DNA from: Actinomycetota bacterium
Lineage (GTDB): Bacteria; Actinomycetota; Thermoleophilia; Gaiellales; Gaiellaceae
Direction of reading: 5' to 3'
NCBI GenBank assembly: GCA_019234175.1
Contig: JAFALP010000098.1
Span: 1-8,710, forward strand
Length of the DNA: 8,710 bases
Under the pieces are notes generated by a model. That model worked only from the letters and a program-made list of their open reading frames with translations. It ran no database searches and was not told the origin of the DNA. Shown here piece by piece: positions 5,379 to 8,710 of this stretch. Each line of letters begins with the position of its first letter. Within the stretch, counting starts at the first letter, position 1. The position numbers were made by a program, and so were the translations under genes.

Positions 5379-6235
5379 CCGAACACCTCCCTCAACTCGT
5401 CGTCGTGGTTCTCTTCCTCGAACGTGCGGCCGGTCGCGGCGAAGAACGCCTCCTCGAGGGTCTCCACGCCGAAGCGGCGCTTCACGTCCGCGACGGGCTC
5501 GAGGAACAGCAGCTCGCCGCGGTCGAGCAGGCCGACGCGGTCTGCCAGCGCCTCCGCCTCCGCCATGTCGTGCGTGCAGAGAAGGATCGTCGCGTCGTGG
5601 GTCGCCCTGACCTCGCGGACGAAGTCCTGGACCTCGAGCTTCGATCGCGGGTCGAGCCCCGTGGTCGGCTCGTCGAGCAGGAGCAGGACGGGCGACGTCA
5701 GGAGCGCACGGGCGAGCGCGACCTTCTGCTGCATCCCGCGGGACAGGTTCATCATCGACTCGGTCCGCCGGTCCGGCGGGAAGCCGACCCGCTGGAGGAT
5801 CTCGGGGATCGCCGTTCGCGTCTGGCTCGGCGTCATGCCGTAGAAGCGCGCCGCGTAGGAGAGATTCTCCTGCGCGGACATCTTCTTGAAGAAGCTCGCC
5901 TCGACGGACACGCGGTTCACGAGCCGCCGGATCCTCCGGGCCTCCTTGAACGCGTCGTGGCCGAAGATGCGCGCGCTGCCGCCGTCCTCGAGCAGCAGCG
6001 TGGACAGGAGGCGGACGAGCGTCGACTTCCCCGAGCCGTTCTGGCCGAGAATGGCGACGCACTCGCCCCGTTCGATCGTGAAGGTGACCTCCTTCAGCGC
6101 GGGGAACGCGCGGCGCGCGAAGCGCCCCGCCTTGGGATCACGCCGGCGGAAGACCTTCGTCAGGTTGTCGACCTCCACCGCGGGGACGTCGCGACGGACG
6201 GACGTGCTCAATCTGGGTGCTGCGAAGGTGGACAT
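5375..6235 (-). CDS. ABC transporter ATP-binding protein (ABC-2 exporter type)
   Basis: A 286-residue nucleotide-binding subunit. Walker A is GQNGSGKST (64-72), the ABC signature LSRGMQQ (164-170), Walker B LLLLDEP (184-190) and the H-loop THD (His222). The Q-loop position carries Glu in RVSVEASFFKKMSAQENL (108-125) rather than Gln; to my recollection related exporter ATPases also read RVSVxxxFFKK here, so this is probably a subfamily trait rather than inactivation. An N-terminal extension of about 18 residues precedes the first strand, and the acidic tail FEEENHDDELREVFG resembles the short C-terminal extension of exporter ATPases. ATG 6235 has an AAGGAG Shine-Dalgarno 4 bases upstream. Having a good ribosome-binding site while most first genes here have none suggests it is not the first reading frame of its mRNA, in line with the peptide gene upstream. 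The TGA overlaps the permease ATG. Confidence 0.93.
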   Translation of the reverse strand: MSTFAAPRLSTSVRRDVPAVEVDNLTKVFRRRDPKAGRFARRAFPALKEVTFTIERGECVAILGQNGSGKSTLVRLLSTLLLEDGGSARIFGHDAFKEARRIRRLVNRVSVEASFFKKMSAQENLSYAARFYGMTPSQTRTAIPEILQRVGFPPDRRTESMMNLSRGMQQKVALARALLTSPVLLLLDEPTTGLDPRSKLEVQDFVREVRATHDATILLCTHDMAEAEALADRVGLLDRGELLFLEPVADVKRRFGVETLEEAFFAATGRTFEEENHDDELREVFG

Positions 6236-6275
6236 GCTGCTCCTTGTGGAACGAGATGGATACGGAGAACGAGAG

Positions 6276-6293
6276 GCCGCCGGCGAAGGCGGC
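6276..6293 (-). terminator. Hairpin between the 25-residue peptide gene and the ABC ATPase
   Basis: GCCGCC (6276-6281) and GGCGGC (6288-6293) form a 6-pair GC stem around a 6-base loop, 8 bases beyond the peptide's TAG stop in the direction of transcription. No T-run follows. No second promoter is visible before the ATPase, so the hairpin would act as a partial terminator or attenuator rather than a full stop, or it may simply protect a 3' end. Confidence 0.35.
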
Positions 6294-6301
6294 GCGCAGA
6301 C

Positions 6302-6379
6302 CTAGCGGTGGCCGCGCGGGACCATGGGGCTGCCGCAGCAGCTGACCGTGGTCGGGTTCTCGACGTATCCGAGCAACAT
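6302..6379 (-). CDS. Putative 25-residue Cys-Cys peptide, first gene of the ABC transporter unit
   Basis: A 26-codon frame (25 residues plus TAG) starts at ATG 6379. It begins MLLGYVENPTTVS, has the core CCGSP with Cys14-Cys15, and ends MVPRGHR. It has no hydrophobic segment or signal peptide. Support comes from position: a promoter with TTGACG, a 17-base spacer and TATCGT places the predicted transcription start only 2-4 bases before this ATG, so it would be the first, essentially leaderless frame. A hairpin follows the stop by 8 bases, then the ATPase with its own Shine-Dalgarno. Candidate roles are a translated regulatory leader (adjacent Cys codons could sense cysteine or charged tRNA), a precursor of a modified peptide exported by the transporter, or a small metal/redox-binding protein. 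I do not recognise the peptide; a chance frame is possible. Confidence 0.5.
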   Translation of the reverse strand: MLLGYVENPTTVSCCGSPMVPRGHR

Positions 6380-6388
6380 GGGCCGCGA

Positions 6389-6417
6389 ACGATAGGCGTT
6401 GAACCGGACAACGTCAA
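6389..6417 (-). promoter_or_regulatory. Sigma-70-type promoter for the peptide-ABC-PH unit
   Basis: On the minus strand, TTGACG (6417-6412) and TATCGT (6394-6389) are separated by exactly 17 bases, the best promoter match in the window: 5 of 6 at -35, and the key TA...T positions at -10. Transcription would start near 6382-6381, two to four bases before the peptide ATG at 6379. It sits back to back with the region driving the divergent GNAT-AAA gene. Confidence 0.65.
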
Positions 6418-6441
6418 ATGTCGCGCGTGTGCACGCACCTT

Positions 6442-6447
6442 TAGTCT
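6442..6447 (+). promoter_or_regulatory. Candidate -10 element of a leaderless promoter for the GNAT-AAA gene
   Basis: TAGTCT fits TANNNT and ends 6 bases before the TTG start at 6454. No Shine-Dalgarno is present. The -35 region (about 6419-6424) is poor and abuts the -35 of the opposite promoter, so the two promoters may interfere or share a regulator. Confidence 0.4.
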
Positions 6448-6453
6448 TTCGAC

Positions 6454-7719
6454 TTGGAGTTCGAGATCCGCGACCTCGACGAGAGCCGGCTCGAAGCAGC
6501 GGTGAAGCTGTGGGAGAGCGCGGAGTCGAACGACGCGCTCGCGTTCTCGCTCGCAGAGGTCCTCGCCGCCGTGCATGCGCGCGAGCCGGCGCTCGTCGCG
6601 CTCGCCGAGGACCGTGTCGTCGGCGCCATCTCCGCGCGTGTCGACGGCGGACGCGCGTGGATCCTGCGCTGGTCGGTGGAGGCAGGATGGCGGCGGCGCG
6701 GCATCGGCGCGTCGCTCCTCCGCGCGCTCGAGCGGCGCCTGCTCGCGCTCGGCGTCCGCGACATCTCCATGCTCGCCCCGCGCGGCGGCCTCGGCGCGGA
6801 CACGGCGGCGGCGAGCGGCTATCTGCCGCAGGAGGAGACCGTCTACCTGGAGAAGCGCCGCCTGCACACCGACGCCGGCGACGAGCGGGTGGAGGAGCTC
6901 GGCGGCCAGTGGCCGTCGCCCGATCTCTGGCTCGCCATCGGGGGCATGGCGCGGGAGAAGGAGCTGATCGAGCGCCGGGTGATCCTGCCCCTCGCCGAGC
7001 GCGACCTGGCGGAGCGGCACGGTGTCGTGCCTGCGTCGGCGGTCATCCTCTTCGGGCCGCCCGGGACCGGGAAGACGACCTTCGCCAAGGCGGTGGCCGG
7101 CCGCCTGCGCTGGCCGTTCGTCGAGGTGTTCCCGAGCCAGCTGTCCGGCGTGGACGCCCACGGACGCGCGGGCGCGCTGCGCGAGCTCTTCGAGCAGCTG
7201 CTCTACCTCGACAACGTCGTCGTCTTCATCGACGAGGTGGAGGACATCGCGTCCGCGCGGCAGACGCGGCCGGAGACGCACGTGATCGCGAACGAGCTCT
7301 TGAAGCTCATCCCCCGCTTCCGCGACGGCGGCTCCCGCCTGCTCGTGTGCGCGACCAACTCCGTCCGCGACCTCGACCACGCCTTCACGCGGCCGGGCCG
7401 GTTCGACTACCTCGTGCCGGTCGGGCCGCCGGACACGACCGCGCGCGAGGGCATCTGGGCGCGGTACGTGGCGTCGATCACGGACGCGGACGTCGATCTC
7501 GGGGAGCTGGCCGAGCAGTCGCGCTTCTTCTCCGCCGCCGACATCGAGTTCGCCGCGCAGAAGGCGGCCCAGGCGGCGTTCGAGCGCTCGCTCCAGGACG
7601 GATTCGACCGCGCCGTCACCGACGACTTCCTCGCCGCCGTCCGTGAGGTGCGCCCGTCCATCAGCACCGCGATGGCGCGCGACTTCGACGAGGACATCGA
7701 GCGGTACTCCCGCTTCTAG
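6454..7719 (+). CDS. GNAT acetyltransferase-AAA+ ATPase fusion protein
   Basis: A 421-residue soluble protein with two modules. Residues 1-135 look like a GNAT domain: EFEIRDLDESRLEAAVKLW, ALAEDRVVGAIS, a strand with AWILRWSVEAGW, and the acetyl-CoA pyrophosphate loop R80-R-R-G-I-G85 followed by helix ASLLRALERRL, ending ASGYLPQEETVYLEKR. Residues about 155-421 form an FtsH/Cdc48-type AAA domain: Walker A GPPGTGKT (201-208), Walker B VVVFIDE (255-261), sensor-1 CATN (Asn302), both arginine-finger positions in FTRPGRFD (Arg313, Arg316), and a helical lid with FFSAADIEFAAQKAA. All ATPase residues are intact, so hexamerisation and hydrolysis are plausible. No protease domain or membrane segment follows. 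TTG 6454 was chosen because the GNAT fold begins there and the next in-frame ATG is at residue 105. Stop interlocked as CTAG with the opposing small gene. Substrate unknown. Confidence 0.85.
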   Translation: MEFEIRDLDESRLEAAVKLWESAESNDALAFSLAEVLAAVHAREPALVALAEDRVVGAISARVDGGRAWILRWSVEAGWRRRGIGASLLRALERRLLALGVRDISMLAPRGGLGADTAAASGYLPQEETVYLEKRRLHTDAGDERVEELGGQWPSPDLWLAIGGMAREKELIERRVILPLAERDLAERHGVVPASAVILFGPPGTGKTTFAKAVAGRLRWPFVEVFPSQLSGVDAHGRAGALRELFEQLLYLDNVVVFIDEVEDIASARQTRPETHVIANELLKLIPRFRDGGSRLLVCATNSVRDLDHAFTRPGRFDYLVPVGPPDTTAREGIWARYVASITDADVDLGELAEQSRFFSAADIEFAAQKAAQAAFERSLQDGFDRAVTDDFLAAVREVRPSISTAMARDFDEDIERYSRF

Positions 7720-7847
7720 GCGGCGTGAGGCGGAGGATCGTCGTCCTCCGCCTCGTCCGGCTCCGGCCGGTAGTCGTCCAGCCACGCCACGATCTCGGGC
7801 TCGCGCAGCAGCAGCTCGACGACGGTTCCATCCTCGCGTTCGCTCAC
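7716..7847 (-). CDS. 43-residue acidic small protein coupled to the cupin gene
   Basis: A 43-residue protein starting at GTG 7847, reading MSEREDGTVVELLLREPEI then VAWLDDYRPEP, with a tail of Asp, Glu, Pro, His and Ala (EDDDPPPHAA). A short amphipathic helix (about residues 8-25) followed by a disordered acidic tail is likely. No homologue is recognised. Translation is well supported: AGGAGG lies 4 bases before the GTG, and the GTG overlaps the cupin TGA as GTGA. The TAG stop (7718-7716) interlocks with the TAG of the GNAT-AAA gene on the other strand. It probably works with the cupin protein, for instance as a small binding partner; that is inference. Confidence 0.6.
   Translation of the reverse strand: MSEREDGTVVELLLREPEIVAWLDDYRPEPDEAEDDDPPPHAA
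7727..7754. terminator. Perfect 11-pair hairpin after the GNAT-AAA stop
   Basis: GAGGCGGAGGA (7727-7737) and TCCTCCGCCTC (7744-7754) are perfect inverted repeats around a 6-base loop (TCGTCG), 7 bases after the GNAT-AAA TAG. Two flanking G-U pairs extend the stem on the plus strand. It lies inside the last codons of the opposing 43-residue gene. No T-run follows, as in many high-GC terminators. Confidence 0.6.
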
Positions 7848-8299
7848 GACTCCTCCTCGACGTCGTGGACGAAGAAGATCCCGAGCCGCGACTGGCCCGT
7901 GGCCTTCTTCAAGTCGGGGTACTCCACGATCTCGGGCGAGACCCGGATCCCCGCCACGAGGTAACGGACGGGCTCGTCCGTGTCATTCCGGATCTCGTGC
8001 GCGCCGTCGCGGCCGGGCGGGAAGTGGACGGCCTCGCCCTCCGCGAGCCGGCGCTCGCCCTCGAACGTGCGCAGCGTCGGCGTCCCGCGCAGGACGACGA
8101 GGAGCTCCTCCGAGCCGTGGTGGAAGTGGAAGATCATGAAGTTGCCCCGCTCGAGCTCGTACAGGCTCGCGCCGAGCATCGGCCCGGCCGGCACGAGCCG
8201 TTTGGTGAGGCCGCCTCCGCCCGACCAGTCCTCGTGCTGCTCGCCCCAGTCGTCGTCCCACACGTTCATGCCCGGGACGATGGCAGATAAAGAGGCCAT
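7844..8299 (-). CDS. Single-domain cupin protein
   Basis: A 151-residue cupin_2-type protein. Cupin motif 1 is FHFHHGSEELLVVLRG (57-72), with metal-ligand candidates His58, His60 and Glu64. Motif 2 is GEAVHFPPGRDGAHEIRN (88-105), with His101. All four canonical metal ligands are present. LGASLYELERG precedes the barrel and IRVSPEIVEYPDLKKATGQSRLGIFF follows, a layout I associate with uncharacterised actinobacterial cupins. Possible roles are metal-dependent chemistry on a small molecule, or ligand sensing; nothing fixes the reaction. Two starts are possible: ATG 8299, used here, and ATG 8269 (MNVWDDDWGE), which may be nearer the family start. Neither has a good Shine-Dalgarno. It is divergent from a WYL-type regulator with 32 bases between start codons, suggesting control by that regulator. 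The stop overlaps the next gene as GTGA. Confidence 0.82.
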   Translation of the reverse strand: MASLSAIVPGMNVWDDDWGEQHEDWSGGGGLTKRLVPAGPMLGASLYELERGNFMIFHFHHGSEELLVVLRGTPTLRTFEGERRLAEGEAVHFPPGRDGAHEIRNDTDEPVRYLVAGIRVSPEIVEYPDLKKATGQSRLGIFFVHDVEEES

Positions 8300-8319
8300 C
8301 TTCTGTCATGTTTTGCGCG

Positions 8320-8325
8320 TAAGGT
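8320..8325 (+). promoter_or_regulatory. Candidate -10 element of a leaderless promoter for the WYL-type regulator
   Basis: TAAGGT fits TANNNT and ends 6 bases before the GTG at 8332. There is no Shine-Dalgarno. Its -35 region would fall at about 8297-8302, on top of the cupin ATG at 8299, so the two divergent genes must share or compete for this short region. Confidence 0.4.
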
Positions 8326-8331
8326 CGGATT

Positions 8332-8710
8332 GTGCGCGCGACCCGTCTCGTCTCGCTCCTCCTCCTGCTCCAGACCCGGGGCCAGCTGACGGCGGCGGAC
8401 ATCGCCGAGCGGCTGGAGGTGTCGGTGCGCACCGTGCACCGCGACGTCGAGTCGCTCGCGGCCGCGGGCGTGCCGGTCGAGGCCGTGCGCGGCCCGGCCG
8501 GCGGGTACCGGCTCGCCGGCGGATACCGGACGCGGCTCACCGGCCTGACCGGCGACGAGGCGGAGGCGCTCTTCGCGGCCGGCATGACCGGCCCGGCCGC
8601 CGAGCTCGGCCTCGGCGGCGAGCTGGCGGCGGCGCGGCTGATGGCACGCAAGGGGCTGCGCCTGCCGGTTGCCGGCGCCTCGATCATCGCCGACGTGACG
8701 GTGGAGACGC
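8332..8710 (+). CDS. YafY/WYL-family transcriptional regulator, N-terminal part; truncated by window edge
   Basis: About 126 residues are visible before the window ends. An N-terminal winged helix-turn-helix of the HTH_11/DeoR-like kind is clear: [27 protein letters not shown] (2-28), recognition helix [19 protein letters not shown] (31-49) and wing GPAGGYRL (54-61). The linker [20 protein letters not shown] leads to [16 protein letters not shown], typical of YafY-like regulators that carry a C-terminal WYL ligand-binding domain. GTG 8332 matches the family start and has a leaderless-type promoter. After about residue 104 the sequence ([20 protein letters not shown]) no longer resembles the expected linker helix, although the frame stays open. 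It probably regulates the divergent cupin gene and itself. Confidence 0.85.
   Translation, partial: MRATRLVSLLLLLQTRGQLTAADIAERLEVSVRTVHRDVESLAAAGVPVEAVRGPAGGYRLAGGYRTRLTGLTGDEAEALFAAGMTGPAAELGLGGELAAARLMARKGLRLPVAGASIIADVTVET

Noticed and set aside
4581..5843. Long open frame of 420 codons on the plus strand across the ABC genes
   Set aside because: It has no recognisable motifs and is low-complexity Arg/Asp/His-rich; the minus-strand ABC ATPase and permease explain the DNA.
6302..6379. Assigning the 25-residue peptide to a known cysteine attenuator or RiPP class
   Set aside because: Only two Cys codons are present, and I recognise no leader/core motif or maturation enzyme with confidence; naming a class would be guesswork.
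6208..7785. Long open frame of 525 codons on the minus strand opposite the GNAT-AAA gene
   Set aside because: Its composition is Arg/Ala/Gly/Asp-rich with no domain pattern. The plus strand carries a complete motif-rich protein; such shadow frames are expected at this GC content.
1..8710. CRISPR arrays, tRNA/rRNA genes, insertion sequences, phage genes
   Set aside because: No direct-repeat arrays, tRNA-like folds with conserved arms, transposase motifs or terminal inverted repeats were seen on reading both strands.

Overview
The window reads as chromosomal DNA from a high-GC actinobacterium. I infer a Thermoleophilia/Gaiella-like lineage from protein flavour and gene style only. GC looks close to 70%, coding density is near total, genes start with ATG, GTG and TTG, and neighbours in the same direction are chained by 4-base ATGA or GTGA overlaps. 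There are no RNA genes, insertion sequences or CRISPR arrays.

Layout. (1) 1-2010, minus strand: a three-gene chain, CitE-like HpcH/HpaI lyase, then Hsp20, then Lon (Lon cut by the window edge). Each pair overlaps by ATGA, so a carbon-metabolism enzyme is co-expressed with a chaperone and a protease. (2) 2011-2289: a divergent intergenic region with a leaderless-type promoter in each direction, a possible 22-residue hydrophobic peptide and a long hairpin. (3) 2290-4240, plus strand: rmlA, rmlC and rmlD for dTDP-L-rhamnose synthesis, without rmlB. (4) 4237-6417, minus strand: a promoter, a 25-residue Cys-Cys peptide gene, a hairpin, an ABC-2 type ATPase and permease, and a small PH-domain-like protein. 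The last three genes are ATGA-coupled. (5) 6454-7719, plus strand: a soluble protein joining an N-terminal GNAT acetyltransferase domain to a C-terminal AAA+ ATPase domain. (6) 7716-8299, minus strand: a cupin protein and a GTGA-coupled 43-residue acidic protein. (7) 8332-8710, plus strand: the start of a YafY/WYL-type regulator, divergent from the cupin.

Two architectural habits recur. First genes of transcription units (citE, rmlA, the GNAT-AAA gene, the regulator and, more loosely, the 25-residue peptide) lack a Shine-Dalgarno sequence and carry a TANNNT hexamer 6-9 bases before the start codon, which is the arrangement of leaderless mRNAs. Several internal genes instead have good Shine-Dalgarno sequences or coupled starts. 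Both convergent gene pairs share the palindrome CTAG as interlocked TAG stop codons, and a strong hairpin follows within 0-7 bases, buried in the last codons of the opposing gene.

The most interesting candidate for something undescribed is the divergent locus at 4237-7719: a tiny cysteine-bearing peptide with the best promoter in the window, followed by an ABC exporter and a PH-like protein, and facing a GNAT-AAA+ fusion. Whether the peptide is a regulatory leader, a small protein or a modified peptide cannot be decided from this sequence alone.
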